DNA from: Candidatus Nanosynbacter featherlites | Lineage (GTDB): Bacteria; Patescibacteriota; Saccharimonadia; Saccharimonadales; Saccharimonadaceae | Reading direction: 5' to 3' | Assembly: GCF_005697565.1 (NCBI RefSeq) | Contig: NZ_CP040004.1 | Span: 620,001-684,000, forward strand | DNA: 64,000 nucleotides | In this document: in pieces, positions 1 to 8,576 of the stretch | Layout: every line of letters starts with the position of its first letter | How positions within the stretch are numbered: the stretch's first letter is position 1 | Made by a program: the position numbers and the translations under genes | The notes under the pieces: generated by a model | The model's input: only the letters and a program-made list of their open reading frames with translations | Told to the model about the DNA's origin: nothing | Database searches by the model: none

Positions 1-1443
1 GCTCTCAATTTTATCCAAAAAGAAATCGGCTATAACCTGCGTGTGTTCTTGGCGACGAAAAGCAATATTTTGGATTGTCTGGAAAATTATCGTGGTGATG
101 TGAACGACGAGCTTGACGAAGTCATCGCCATCCAGAGGGACGATAGTGACGCCGAAAACGCCAAAGAAGAAGAATTTGCTGAAGATTCACCGATCGCACA
201 GACCGTCAACCTGCTGCTCGAGTACGCCATCAAATCACATGCTTCCGACATCCACATTGAGCCACGCGAAGAATTTGTGCAGGTGCGATACCGCATCGAT
301 GGAGTACTCAGAGAGGTGAATAAATTGCCTCACAATGTTTTGGGAGCTCTGGTCAGCCGTATCAAGATTTTGTCAAATTTGAAAATCGACGAACGCCGTG
401 TGCCGCAAGACGGCCGCTTCAAGATCAAAGTTTCAGGCAAGCAATACGCCTTGCGTGTATCAACACTGCCGATTGCCGACGGTGAAAAGATCGTCATGCG
501 TGTGCTGGATGAATCAAACCAGGCGATTTCTCTGGATAAATTGGGCTATTGGGGCTTGTCCCTGGCAACTATCAAAAACGCCATGGCGCAGCCGAACGGT
601 ATGATCTTGGTGACCGGACCGACTGGTTCTGGAAAATCAACCTCCCTGTTTAGCGTGCTGTCAGAATTGAACACTCCTGATGTTAATATTTCAACCATTG
701 AAGACCCAGTCGAATATAAAATTCCTGGCGTTAACCAGACCCAGACCAATGCCAAAGCCGGCATGACCTTTGCCTCGGGATTGCGCGCATTGCTCCGTCA
801 AGACCCAAACATCATCATGGTTGGAGAGATTCGTGACGGCGAAACCGCTAACTTGGGCGTACAGGCGGCGCTGACTGGACACTTGGTGTTCTCGACCCTC
901 CACACCAACAACGCCGCGACTTGTTTGCCGCGTTTACTCGACATGGATATTGAACCATTCTTGATCGCCAGTACCGTCAAAGCTGTCATCGGTCAGCGAT
1001 TGGTGAGGCGCCTGTGTCAATCCTGCCGTCAAGCATACACCCCTAGCCAAGAAGAGCTAAATTATATCACCCAAATGTTCAACATCACGCCAGAGTCAAT
1101 GCCACACCTTCACGAGCTCGAAGAACAAGCTGCGTCAGAGAGCATCGGTGGTGATACACCAATGGGCACGACAGACGCAACCATCGTTCAGCTGTGGAAG
1201 CCATCGCCTGAAGGCTGTGATGAATGTGGACACAATGGTTTCAAGGGTCGCGTTGGTATTTACGAAGTGTTGGGTATTTCTGTGGCCATTCAAAAGATGA
1301 TCACTGCAAATGCCACCAGCAATGATATTCAAGAACAAGCGATTAGCGAAGGTATGATCACCATGCAGATGGATGGATTGATCAAATCATTCCGTGGCGT
1401 CACAACCATTGAGGAAATTTTACGTGCAACGAGGGAGCAATAA
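1..1443 (+). CDS. pilB: Type IV pilus assembly ATPase PilB/GspE, 5' partial
   Basis: Secretion-type hexameric ATPase that powers pilin polymerisation at the inner face of the membrane. The reading frame is open to the first base of the window, so the N-terminus lies outside; the first possible internal start (TTG at 43) is not the real one. Visible features: Walker A GPTGSGKST near base 616, Asp box and Walker B (DPNIIMVGEIRD) near 810-840, and a zinc-binding module with CxxC near 1014 and CDEC near 1216, typical of PilB/GspE. It ends three bases before the ATG of pilC. With pilC, pilM, pilN and pilO it forms a pilus operon. No PilT retraction ATPase is seen in the window. Confidence 0.95.
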   Translation, partial: ALNFIQKEIGYNLRVFLATKSNILDCLENYRGDVNDELDEVIAIQRDDSDAENAKEEEFAEDSPIAQTVNLLLEYAIKSHASDIHIEPREEFVQVRYRIDGVLREVNKLPHNVLGALVSRIKILSNLKIDERRVPQDGRFKIKVSGKQYALRVSTLPIADGEKIVMRVLDESNQAISLDKLGYWGLSLATIKNAMAQPNGMILVTGPTGSGKSTSLFSVLSELNTPDVNISTIEDPVEYKIPGVNQTQTNAKAGMTFASGLRALLRQDPNIIMVGEIRDGETANLGVQAALTGHLVFSTLHTNNAATCLPRLLDMDIEPFLIASTVKAVIGQRLVRRLCQSCRQAYTPSQEELNYITQMFNITPESMPHLHELEEQAASESIGGDTPMGTTDATIVQLWKPSPEGCDECGHNGFKGRVGIYEVLGISVAIQKMITANATSNDIQEQAISEGMITMQMDGLIKSFRGVTTIEEILRATREQ

Positions 1444-1446
1444 CAC

Positions 1447-2660
1447 ATGACTAGTTTTAGTTTTGTCGCGACAAAAAAGATGGCTCAACGCTATCATCAA
1501 CTATAGAGTCCAGTGATCGCGCGGCCGCCATCCGCTCAATCCAAGCGCAAGGGTTAAAATTGGTCAATCTCAAAGAAGCAGGTGCAAAAACCGGTCGCAA
1601 ACGTCGGCGCAAAATTAAGTCTGATGAGTTGGTGATGTTCACCCGTCAGCTAAGCTCCATGGTCTCGGCTGGTGTGCCAATCCTCAGGTCACTGGAGTCA
1701 ATGACAGAACATGCCGAAAGCGCATCATTCCGCTCAATCATTGGCGACGTCTCAAAAGACATTGAAAGTGGTTTGTCATTTGCTGATGCGCTGGCGCGAC
1801 ACCCCGACACCTTCAATGATGTCTACGTTAACATGGTTCGCGCTGGTGAAACCGGTGGTATTTTGGACGACATTTTGAAGCGTTTGGCTTTGCAGCAAGA
1901 AAAATCAGCATCCATCAAGAAAAAGGTTAAAGGAGCCATGACCTATCCAATGGTGCTGATCGTCATTACTATTGGTGCATTTTTTGGCTTGATGATCTTT
2001 GTCCTGCCAATGATCGGTAAAACCATCAAAGATTTGGCGGGAGAAGATGCCGAACTGCCAGCCTTAACCCAAGCCATGCTGGGGATCAGCGCCTTTATGG
2101 TCAACTTCTGGTACATTCTACTACCGCTGGTCGGTGCGGCAATTTATGGTTTCTTGCGCTACATCAAAACGCCTGGCGGCAAGAAAAAATACCATCACTT
2201 TTTGGTACATGGACCGATCATCGGCAAAATTATGAAAAAAATCGCCATCGCTCGCTTCACTCGAACCTTCTCTTCCCTCATCGGTGCTGGTGTGGCTGTG
2301 CTGGAAGCGCTGGAAGTGACCTCCAAAGCAGTTGGTAACAGCGTCTATGAAGAGTCGCTCACTGGCGCCGCCAAGCGCGTGAAAAACGGTGAGGTATTTT
2401 CTAAAATCATCGCTGAAGATGAGGTGCTGTACCCACCGATTGTGGCGCAGATGTTGGCAGTCGGTGAAGAAACCGGACAAACCGACCAAGTTTTGGTTAA
2501 GGTTGCTGATTTCTATGAGGAAGAGGTCGATACTGCCATTGCCGGCATCAGTTCCACCATTGAGCCAGTGATGATTGTCTTCATGGGTGGCATGGTCGGT
2601 CTAATCGCCGCCAGTGTGATGATGCCAATTACTGGATTGGCAAATCAAATTAAGGGTTAG
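1447..2660 (+). CDS. pilC: Type IV pilus inner-membrane platform protein PilC, with a -1 frameshift near its 5' end
   Basis: PilC/GspF platform protein (T2SSF domains) that couples the PilB motor to the growing pilus. An uninterrupted frame is present only from about 1507; the possible TTG start at 1560 gives 366 aa and lacks the usual N-terminus. The natural start is ATG 1447, four bases after pilB: this frame reads MTSFSFVATKK and stops at TAG 1504. Shifting back one base at 1473-1479 continues as DGSTLSSTIESSDRAAAIRS, which is the expected PilC N-terminus, and joins the long frame, giving about 404 aa, the normal family length. So either one A is missing from the homopolymer, or the ribosome slips there. 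Two homologous repeats and three membrane segments follow. Confidence 0.85.
1473..1479 (+). other. Slippery heptamer A AAA AAG at the pilC frameshift
   Basis: The zero-frame codons are ACA AAA AAG, giving the heptamer A AAA AAG, the same -1 slippery sequence used in E. coli dnaX. A -1 slip makes the next codon GAT and restores the PilC frame. The zero frame stops 25 bases later (TAG 1504-1506). A single-base loss from an A7 run would look identical. Confidence 0.7.
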
Positions 2661-2685
2661 CAAATCAAATTGGTTATGGTATACT
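2657..2685 (+). promoter_or_regulatory. Putative promoter of the pilMNO segment
   Basis: TATACT at 2680-2685 is preceded by TG one base upstream (extended -10). A weak -35, TTAGCA at 2657-2662, lies 17 bases upstream. The expected transcript start near 2692 leaves about 15 bases before the pilM start. Confidence 0.5.
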
Positions 2686-2706
2686 AAAAAAGAATTATAT
2701 AAATGT

Positions 2707-3771
2707 GTGGGCAATATTGTGAGTTCTATATTTTACAAAAATAAACCAATCATTGGATTTGATTTCAGCAAAATAGGCGCCCGAGTCATGTCACTGGACG
2801 TTGCAAAAATGAGCGTTCACGGCTACGGCGCTATTGATTTCGATCCATCCAAGATGTCTGACGACTTAGAAGTCTGCTCAGACTATATCGTTACACGTAT
2901 CAACGAATTGTTTGAAAAAAACTTAGTTGGCAAACTGAACAGCAATCGAGCTGTCCTCAGCCTGCCAACGTCACGCACCTTTTCACGTACCTTTACCGTA
3001 CCTAAAGCTCAGGAAGCGTCTTTGCGAGACGCCGTCAACCTGGAAGTCGAACAGTATATACCGATGCCGCCAGACCTGCTCTATGTTGACCACCAGATCA
3101 TCAAGCGTGACAAAGATTCACTGACCGTACTAATGTGCGCTGCGCCGAAAAAAGATATCGAAGTGATGACGACCATCGCCAAACAGTGTGGTATTGAAAT
3201 TGCCATGATCGAGCCAAGCATCAACGCCATCGCCCGCATCCTAAAATCAACTGAAAGCGGCGGGTTACCAACCGTCATCTTGGACATTGGACCATCAACC
3301 ACAGACATTGCGATCCTCGACTCTGTCATACGCGTGACTTCTGGTGTCAACATCGGCGGTAACACGTTCACTCTCAACATCGCCAAGAAGCTCAATACAC
3401 CACTAGAGGCAGCTCATCAGCTGAAAGTTCTGAGTGGTCTGAATTCTGGACCAAAACAGGCGCAAATTACCAGCGCGCTTAAACCAAGCCTGGAAACGGT
3501 CGTTAAAGAAACCCAAAAAATTATCCGCTACTACTCTGAACACTTTCCGAACGAGCCAAAGATGGAACAATTACTAATCGTCGGTAGCGGCAGTAACATT
3601 CCAGGATTGGGTGATTACTTCACTAACGAGCTGATGATGCCGAGTCGTACGGCGAGCCCTTGGCAAGCATTGAACTTTAGCTCACTACAGCCGCCAACGA
3701 AGCAGCTTCGGACTCACTTGATGACGGTTGCAGGTTTAGCGCTGGTTGATCCAAAGGAGATTTGGAAATGA
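2707..3771 (+). CDS. pilM: Type IV pilus assembly protein PilM
   Basis: Actin-like cytoplasmic ATP-binding protein that binds the PilN N-terminus and links the motor to the PilN/PilO membrane ring. 354 aa, usual for the family. Ribonuclease-H-fold motifs are visible: IGFDFSK near the N-terminus, ILDIGPSTTDIAIL near residues 195-208, and a C-terminal GSGSNIPGL phosphate-binding loop. The start is GTG 2707 or GTG 2719; an ATG at 2703 is in another frame. The stop overlaps the pilN ATG (ATGA at 3768-3771), indicating translational coupling. Confidence 0.93.
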   Translation: MGNIVSSIFYKNKPIIGFDFSKIGARVMSLDVAKMSVHGYGAIDFDPSKMSDDLEVCSDYIVTRINELFEKNLVGKLNSNRAVLSLPTSRTFSRTFTVPKAQEASLRDAVNLEVEQYIPMPPDLLYVDHQIIKRDKDSLTVLMCAAPKKDIEVMTTIAKQCGIEIAMIEPSINAIARILKSTESGGLPTVILDIGPSTTDIAILDSVIRVTSGVNIGGNTFTLNIAKKLNTPLEAAHQLKVLSGLNSGPKQAQITSALKPSLETVVKETQKIIRYYSEHFPNEPKMEQLLIVGSGSNIPGLGDYFTNELMMPSRTASPWQALNFSSLQPPTKQLRTHLMTVAGLALVDPKEIWK

Positions 3772-4328
3772 TAAACTTATTGCCTCAAGACGAAAAACGT
3801 CAAATCATCGCCGGACAAACCAACAGATTACTCGCGCGTTACTGTGTCATTTCGTTAGCATTGGCAGCACTACTGTTCATCTACATCGGCATATCCTACT
3901 TCATCTTGATGAAGTCCAAGTCAGATGCTGAACAAACCATTGCTGAAAGTAACCGACAATTATCACAATATCAAGAAGTTCAACGACAAGCCAAGCAATT
4001 CTCTGATAATCTTAAGGTTGCAAAATCCATCTTGGATAAAGAAGTACCGTATTCAAAGATTGCCGTAAAAATAGCTCAGGTGTTACCAAAAAACATCGTC
4101 CTGCAGTCTCTAGATCTGGATGCAACTACTTTCGGTAAGCCAGTCAGTCTCACTACCAAAGGAAAAAGTTACAATGACGCTCTGGAACTAAAAACTGCCC
4201 TAGAGAATAAGAAAGATATATTCCAAAACGTCCACCTAGTGTCAGTAACCGCCAATGAGGCAAAGGACGGCTATCCAATGTCAATCGTCATCAGCGTTGT
4301 TATTCGCCCGGAGGTGATAAAATCATGA
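3768..4328 (+). CDS. pilN: Type IV pilus assembly protein PilN
   Basis: Bitopic membrane protein of the pilus alignment complex. 186 aa: it begins MINLLPQDEKR, the typical PilM-binding PilN N-terminus, followed by one membrane helix (about residues 25-48), a coiled-coil stretch and a small periplasmic-type ferredoxin-like domain. Start ATG 3768 is chosen over the upstream TTG at 3762 because AAAGGAG lies 8 bases before it and it overlaps the pilM stop (ATGA). Its own stop overlaps pilO in the same way. Confidence 0.9.
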   Translation: MINLLPQDEKRQIIAGQTNRLLARYCVISLALAALLFIYIGISYFILMKSKSDAEQTIAESNRQLSQYQEVQRQAKQFSDNLKVAKSILDKEVPYSKIAVKIAQVLPKNIVLQSLDLDATTFGKPVSLTTKGKSYNDALELKTALENKKDIFQNVHLVSVTANEAKDGYPMSIVISVVIRPEVIKS

Positions 4329-4948
4329 ACATACAAAAACTTCAATTAAATGCAACCTTGGCTCGCATCCTACTGTCGCTAGCCTTAGTCTTGATACTGC
4401 TTGTCATGACCGCTGGTTTCTACATGGCATACAGCTTCATGAAAGACTCGGCCCAACAAGTTGCGGGTGTGCAAGCTGATGCGAAAGCCGCTGACAAAAA
4501 ACTACAAGACGTCAGATTACTCTCAAGCAAGCTGGAAAAATATCAAGATAGCGTTAAGAAGGCTGAAAAGATTGTCGCTGAGTCCACCAGCTACCAATAC
4601 CAAAACCAGATTATCAACGACATCACTGCCTACGCTCGACAGGCCGGTGTCGGCATCTCATCATTCACCTTCCAGGATGATAGCGCAGCATCGGGCGGCA
4701 AGAGCAGCTCTTCAACAGCCAGCAAAACGCCAACTACGCCAAGCAGTCCGTCTCCGTCTGGGGCTAAAAGCACCTCAGTCTCCATCCAGATGGACAAACA
4801 CCTCAATTACGTACGCTTCTTGCAATTCTTACACCTACTAGAACAAAACCTGACCCGTATGCAAGTAGCAAACATATCCCTCGCCAAAGGAGAGAATCCA
4901 CAAGAAGTTGAATCACAAGCATTAAAATTGGAGCTTTACTTACGATGA
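4325..4948 (+). CDS. pilO: PilO-like pilus assembly protein
   Basis: 207 aa bitopic protein, assigned as PilO by position after pilN and by architecture: a short cytoplasmic N-terminus, a membrane helix (about residues 14-38), a coiled coil, then a globular domain interrupted by a Ser/Thr/Pro/Gly-rich linker around residues 122-152. Sequence resemblance to model PilO proteins is low, as is common outside Proteobacteria, so the name rests mostly on synteny. ATGA overlaps join it to both neighbours. Confidence 0.75.
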   Translation: MNIQKLQLNATLARILLSLALVLILLVMTAGFYMAYSFMKDSAQQVAGVQADAKAADKKLQDVRLLSSKLEKYQDSVKKAEKIVAESTSYQYQNQIINDITAYARQAGVGISSFTFQDDSAASGGKSSSSTASKTPTTPSSPSPSGAKSTSVSIQMDKHLNYVRFLQFLHLLEQNLTRMQVANISLAKGENPQEVESQALKLELYLR

Positions 4949-5232
4949 ACAACTCACCATCTGTCGGACAATTAGGCGTAATCCTGGCACGGTTTCTACA
5001 CCGCTATCACATTACGTTGTACACCATGACCATCGTGATCGCAGTCTCAGTCGCAATTTTCTTAATCAGCAGTGTCACCAGCTCCGGTGATGATGTTGAT
5101 GCAAAAGTTGTAGAGACTACCAAATTTGACACCAATACTATCGATCGCATCAAAGAGTATAACAGCTCATCACAAGCAGCAAAGCCATTCTCTCTGCCGG
5201 GCAGCGGAAGAATTAACCCATTTGTCGAGTAA
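4945..5232 (+). CDS. Small membrane protein at the end of the pilus operon
   Basis: 95 aa with one clear membrane helix (about residues 24-46) and a short polar C-terminal part ending in GSGRINPFVE. The position is that of pilP in proteobacterial pilMNOP operons, and the GxxNPF-like ending resembles the short linkers of PilP, but it is too short and divergent to name. The ATG overlaps the pilO stop (ATGA), so it is very likely a working part of the pilus complex. Confidence 0.7.
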   Translation: MNNSPSVGQLGVILARFLHRYHITLYTMTIVIAVSVAIFLISSVTSSGDDVDAKVVETTKFDTNTIDRIKEYNSSSQAAKPFSLPGSGRINPFVE

Positions 5233-5237
5233 GGTAG

Positions 5238-5243
5238 TATAAT
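5238..5243 (+). promoter_or_regulatory. -10 box of a leaderless promoter (PRC-barrel gene)
   Basis: Perfect TATAAT ending 9 bases before ATG 5253. Transcription would begin at or within a few bases of the start codon. Confidence 0.65.
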
Positions 5244-5252
5244 AGATACTGT

Positions 5253-5816
5253 ATGTTAATTTCAGCCAGCAGATTTATGAACACTCCGGTGATGAGCCTC
5301 CAGACAGGTGCGGAGTTAGGCAGGACTGCTCGCGAAATAATCGATCCGCGTAACTTATCAATCGTGGCTTATGAACTGGAAGGGCCACTCCTTGATCAGC
5401 GCCCAACCCTGCTTAGGCTAGATGACGTGCGAGAGATCGGCCCACTCGGTATGATCATCGACTCGGCTGATGAACTCGTCGGTGTTTCAGACGTTATAGA
5501 GCTACAAAAAATTTACGAATACAAATTCGTTTTGATGGGCAAACATGTCGTAGAAAAAGACGGTCGTAAAGTCGGTAAAGTTATCGGCTACACGGTGATG
5601 GCTGGCAGCTTTCTCATTCAGCAGCTTAGCGTGAAGCGTCCACTGCTTCGCAGTTTTGGCGATACCGAAATGCTCATTCACCGCTCACAAATCGTCAAAG
5701 TGACCGACGATCAGATAGTCGTAAAATCAGCAACTGTTCCACGTCAAGAACAGCACGTCGAGAAGCCGGTTTTACAGGCCTACGAAAATCCTTTCCGCAA
5801 AAAGCAGGCATCGTAA
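5253..5816 (+). CDS. PRC-barrel domain protein
   Basis: 187 aa. The N-terminal half (MNTPVMSLQTGAELGRTARE...) and a second unit around residues 90-160 (GKHVVEKDGRKVGKVIGY) look like two PRC-barrel repeats, a small beta-barrel found in RimM and photosynthetic reaction-centre H subunits. No membrane segment or signal peptide. The function is unknown; it follows the pilus operon but has its own promoter. It ends 4 bases from the convergent recX stop. Confidence 0.75.
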   Translation: MLISASRFMNTPVMSLQTGAELGRTAREIIDPRNLSIVAYELEGPLLDQRPTLLRLDDVREIGPLGMIIDSADELVGVSDVIELQKIYEYKFVLMGKHVVEKDGRKVGKVIGYTVMAGSFLIQQLSVKRPLLRSFGDTEMLIHRSQIVKVTDDQIVVKSATVPRQEQHVEKPVLQAYENPFRKKQAS

Positions 5817-5820
5817 AGCC

Positions 5821-6480
5821 TCAGTTATTTACTTCTTCAACATCATTCAAAGCAGACACCACATCGTCATAGGAAAAGCCTTGACGCACCAGATACTGCA
5901 CGAACTTTTGTCTATCACCCGCATATCGACGGTGCTTTTTGGCGATAACTTTCCTCAGCTCCTGCTCGTCCGTACGGTCAGTTTTTTCAAGCGTTTGCGC
6001 GATGATGTCTGCGTGAACACCCTTTGAACGCAGCTCAGCCGTCAATTTACGCCGACTTACGCCTTTGCTGAGCTGACGATTTTCCACCCACCACCGCGCA
6101 AACGCTTCGTCATTAACATATGCTTTCTGCTGGAGCTTACTCAGCACTCGCGACGCCACCCGCTCTGAATAGACCACAGGATTGTTCATACCAGTTTGCC
6201 TCTTACGAAGCGCTGGCTGAGTTTTTCGCCATAGATAATCCCTGACTTCCTTAACTGAATGTGGTCGCCGCAAGCAATATTCAAGCGCCCGCATATACAG
6301 CTTGCCAAATTGGCTCTCTTCTTGCAGCTCCTCCAACTCCCCATCACTCAATTCACGGCCGACCTTAAGATTTAAGTCAGTCACCTGAGTGATGTCCAAA
6401 CTGAAGCTATATACGCCATCAACACTCACATTAACACGGTTGTTATCGCGAGCCTGAAGAGAGATGTCAGTGATTTTCAT
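5821..6480 (-). CDS. recX: Regulatory protein RecX
   Basis: 219 aa RecX, a modulator that caps and inhibits RecA filaments. The three-helix repeat units typical of RecX are visible (MRALEYCLRRPHSVKEVRDYL; KAYVNDEAFARWWVENR; QFVQYLVRQGFSYDDVVSAL). It lies just downstream of recA with one gene between them. A TATAAT on the minus strand at 6492-6487 lies 6 bases before the ATG, so recX can be made from its own leaderless mRNA in addition to any recA read-through. Confidence 0.92.
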   Translation of the reverse strand: MKITDISLQARDNNRVNVSVDGVYSFSLDITQVTDLNLKVGRELSDGELEELQEESQFGKLYMRALEYCLRRPHSVKEVRDYLWRKTQPALRKRQTGMNNPVVYSERVASRVLSKLQQKAYVNDEAFARWWVENRQLSKGVSRRKLTAELRSKGVHADIIAQTLEKTDRTDEQELRKVIAKKHRRYAGDRQKFVQYLVRQGFSYDDVVSALNDVEEVNN

Positions 6481-6486
6481 AAAAAT

Positions 6487-6492
6487 ATTATA
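6487..6492 (-). promoter_or_regulatory. -10 box of a leaderless recX promoter
   Basis: TATAAT on the minus strand, 6 bases upstream of the recX ATG. No Shine-Dalgarno sequence lies in between. Confidence 0.65.
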
Positions 6493-6525
6493 ACGCGAAA
6501 ACAGTGAGCTCGCTACTGGCAGAGG

Positions 6526-7011
6526 CTACTCAACTACCTCGACCACCTTGCCATGCACGCCGTTGTAGCAAGCAGCAGCACGCGGTTCGGTGATGACCGG
6601 TAGTTGCCCTGGAATAGCGCTCATATTAACGTCGTCCAGCGTACCGGCCTCGACGCAACCAAGCGTGATGTGCGGGCGGAAGCCATCGACATCCAGCCCC
6701 GGATGAATACCATCCAGTGCCGCGAGTAATTGCTGGCGCGCCTCAACCATCCAGGCAGTTTTCTGCGTGCGCAGCTCCACCCAAACACAGTTGCCCGCTT
6801 TATCTGGCAAGAAGTTAACTCCATCAAGTACCAGCCTTCCGAGGACCGGCAGCGCCGCAGCGGCCGCCTTGAGGCGTGGCATATCCTGCTCAGTCACGTT
6901 AATCAATGTCACGTGTGGAATAAACTCACCAAAGTCAAGGTTCATTTTTTCTGATAATTCTCGAAGATACGCATTCTGCTTATCATCAAAGACGAGGCTG
7001 ACTGACGCCAT
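6526..7011 (-). CDS. 2'-5' RNA ligase-like (2H phosphoesterase superfamily) protein
   Basis: 161 aa with the two HxT/S motifs that define the 2H superfamily: PHVTLINV near residues 33-40 and PHITLGCV near 113-120. Family members (ThpR/LigT) act as 2',3'-cyclic phosphodiesterases or 2'-5' RNA ligases; which reaction this one performs cannot be told. It lies 38 bases after recA on the same strand with no obvious -10 box of its own, so it is probably co-transcribed with recA. Confidence 0.85.
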   Translation of the reverse strand: MASVSLVFDDKQNAYLRELSEKMNLDFGEFIPHVTLINVTEQDMPRLKAAAAALPVLGRLVLDGVNFLPDKAGNCVWVELRTQKTAWMVEARQQLLAALDGIHPGLDVDGFRPHITLGCVEAGTLDDVNMSAIPGQLPVITEPRAAACYNGVHGKVVEVVE

Positions 7012-7049
7012 ATGTTTTTCGACTGGATATGCGGTTTCTGCTGCGCGTA

Positions 7050-8105
7050 TTAGTTTTCTCCTTCTTTTACTTTCTCCCGAACCTTCTGATCAATTTCTGC
7101 CAAAACCTCAGGGTTTTCTTTCAGATACAATTTAGTTTTATCGCGGCCCTGACCGATGGTTTCGCCGTTATATTTGTAAAAGGCGCCAGATTTTTCGACG
7201 ATGCCGTGCGTAGCTGCCAGGTCAAGAATATCGCCAGTTTTAGAAATACCTTCGTTATACATAATGTCAAACTCAGCGATGCGGAATGGTGGCGCAATCT
7301 TATTTTTCACCACTTTGATCTTGGTGCGGTTACCGCGGATATCATCGCCAACCTTGATCTGCCCGATCCGGCGGATATCCACCCGCTGCGAAGCGTAAAA
7401 CTTCAGCGCGTTACCACCCGTCGTGGTCTCAGGATTGCCAAACATCACACCAATCTTCATGCGAATCTGGTTGATGAAAATCACCGTCGCTTTCGACTTG
7501 TTGATGATACCAGTCAATTTACGCAGTGCTTGGCTCATCAGTCGTGCCTGCAGGCCCATGTGCGAATCACCCATATCGCCGTCAATTTCTGCTTGCGGGG
7601 TCAGTGCTGCCACCGAGTCCACCACGATGAGGTCCACCGCGTTTGAGCGCACCAAGGTTTCAGTAATTTCCAGCGCCTGCTCACCGTTGTCTGGCTGCGA
7701 TACCAATAGGTTTTCGGTATCCACACCCAACCGCTTGGCGTAGGCCGGGTCAAGCGCATGCTCAGCGTCGATGAACGCTGCCGTACCGCCTTGCTTTTGA
7801 ATTTCGGCGATAGCATGTAGCGTCAACGTCGTCTTACCTGAACTTTCCGGGCCATAAATCTCGATGATGCGCCCCTTTGGATAGCCACCACCCAGTGCCA
7901 AATCAAGACTCAACGAACCCGATGGAATCACTTCAACATCAACCTTGTGCGCCTCGCCGAGCTTCATGATTGAGCCATCACCAAACTGTTTGGTGATTTG
8001 ATCCATCGCTAGACCCAACGCTTTCAATTTCCCGTCATCAATCTTTTTCTCTGCCGCTACCGACTTTTCAGTTTTTACTGCCTTTTTCTCATCAGTCTTA
8101 GCCAT
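7050..8105 (-). CDS. recA: Recombinase RecA
   Basis: 351 aa RecA, the strand-exchange ATPase of homologous recombination. Walker A GPESSGKT, Walker [11 protein letters not shown], the L1/L2 loop region ([19 protein letters not shown]) and a lysine/glutamate-rich N-terminal tail are visible. The start is ATG 8105, preceded by AAGGAGGGGA. Upstream in-frame codons to 8162 overlap the promoter and are rejected. TATAAT (minus strand 8139-8134) gives a transcript starting about 22 bases before the ATG. No LexA-type operator was recognised in the 78-bp gap shared with the divergent pilin gene. Confidence 0.98.
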   Translation of the reverse strand: MAKTDEKKAVKTEKSVAAEKKIDDGKLKALGLAMDQITKQFGDGSIMKLGEAHKVDVEVIPSGSLSLDLALGGGYPKGRIIEIYGPESSGKTTLTLHAIAEIQKQGGTAAFIDAEHALDPAYAKRLGVDTENLLVSQPDNGEQALEITETLVRSNAVDLIVVDSVAALTPQAEIDGDMGDSHMGLQARLMSQALRKLTGIINKSKATVIFINQIRMKIGVMFGNPETTTGGNALKFYASQRVDIRRIGQIKVGDDIRGNRTKIKVVKNKIAPPFRIAEFDIMYNEGISKTGDILDLAATHGIVEKSGAFYKYNGETIGQGRDKTKLYLKENPEVLAEIDQKVREKVKEGEN

Positions 8106-8133
8106 GATATTCCCCTCCTTACTTGATACTTTT

Positions 8134-8175
8134 ATTATACATTCTCTAGGGCTTAGGACCAAATTTTGCTATAAT
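8134..8175. promoter_or_regulatory. Divergent recA / pilin promoter region
   Basis: The minus-strand TATAAT at 8139-8134 serves recA (with a leader and a Shine-Dalgarno). The plus-strand TATAAT at 8170-8175 ends 8 bases before the pilin ATG and is leaderless. The two genes use different initiation modes from one gap. Confidence 0.6.
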
Positions 8176-8183
8176 AGCAGTAT

Positions 8184-8576
8184 ATGAAAAAATGCTCCGG
8201 ATTTACCGTTATTGAATTATTGTTTGTCATCATCATGCTGACCGTTGGCTTGGGTATTGCGGTGGTACAGATCGGAAAAGTAAAAAATGCCAGTGATGAC
8301 AGTCACAAGAAAACAGCCATCAATGCCATGTACTACAGCCTGGAAGAAAGCTTCTACAAACAGCACGGCTACTACCCAGAAACTCTGACTGACGATACCC
8401 TACCGACTATGGACAAAGCACTACTCACCGATCCAAAGGGCAAAAAGATTGGCGACGCCAACAGTGCGTATCGTTACGAAACCCAAAACTGCCAAGAAGG
8501 AAAATGTAAACACTTCACTTTGAGAGCCAAGCTGGTTAACGAAAGTGACTTTGTCAAAGAAAGTCGCAACAAATAG
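8184..8576 (+). CDS. Type IV pilin-like protein
   Basis: 130 aa with a class III (prepilin) signal: MKKCSG|FTVIELLFVIIML, where prepilin peptidase would cut after Gly6 and leave Phe1 and Glu5 of the mature pilin. A long N-terminal hydrophobic helix is followed by a small globular domain with the pilin/pseudopilin-like stretch YKQHGYYPETL and a Cys pair (NCQEGKC). It is probably a major or minor subunit of the pilus built by the 1-5232 operon. No prepilin peptidase was seen in the window. Confidence 0.88.
   Translation: MKKCSGFTVIELLFVIIMLTVGLGIAVVQIGKVKNASDDSHKKTAINAMYYSLEESFYKQHGYYPETLTDDTLPTMDKALLTDPKGKKIGDANSAYRYETQNCQEGKCKHFTLRAKLVNESDFVKESRNK

Noticed and set aside
8106..8162. Longer RecA N-terminus starting at 8162.
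   Set aside because: The region contains the recA -10 box and Shine-Dalgarno. RecA normally begins near the MAKTDEKK sequence at 8105.
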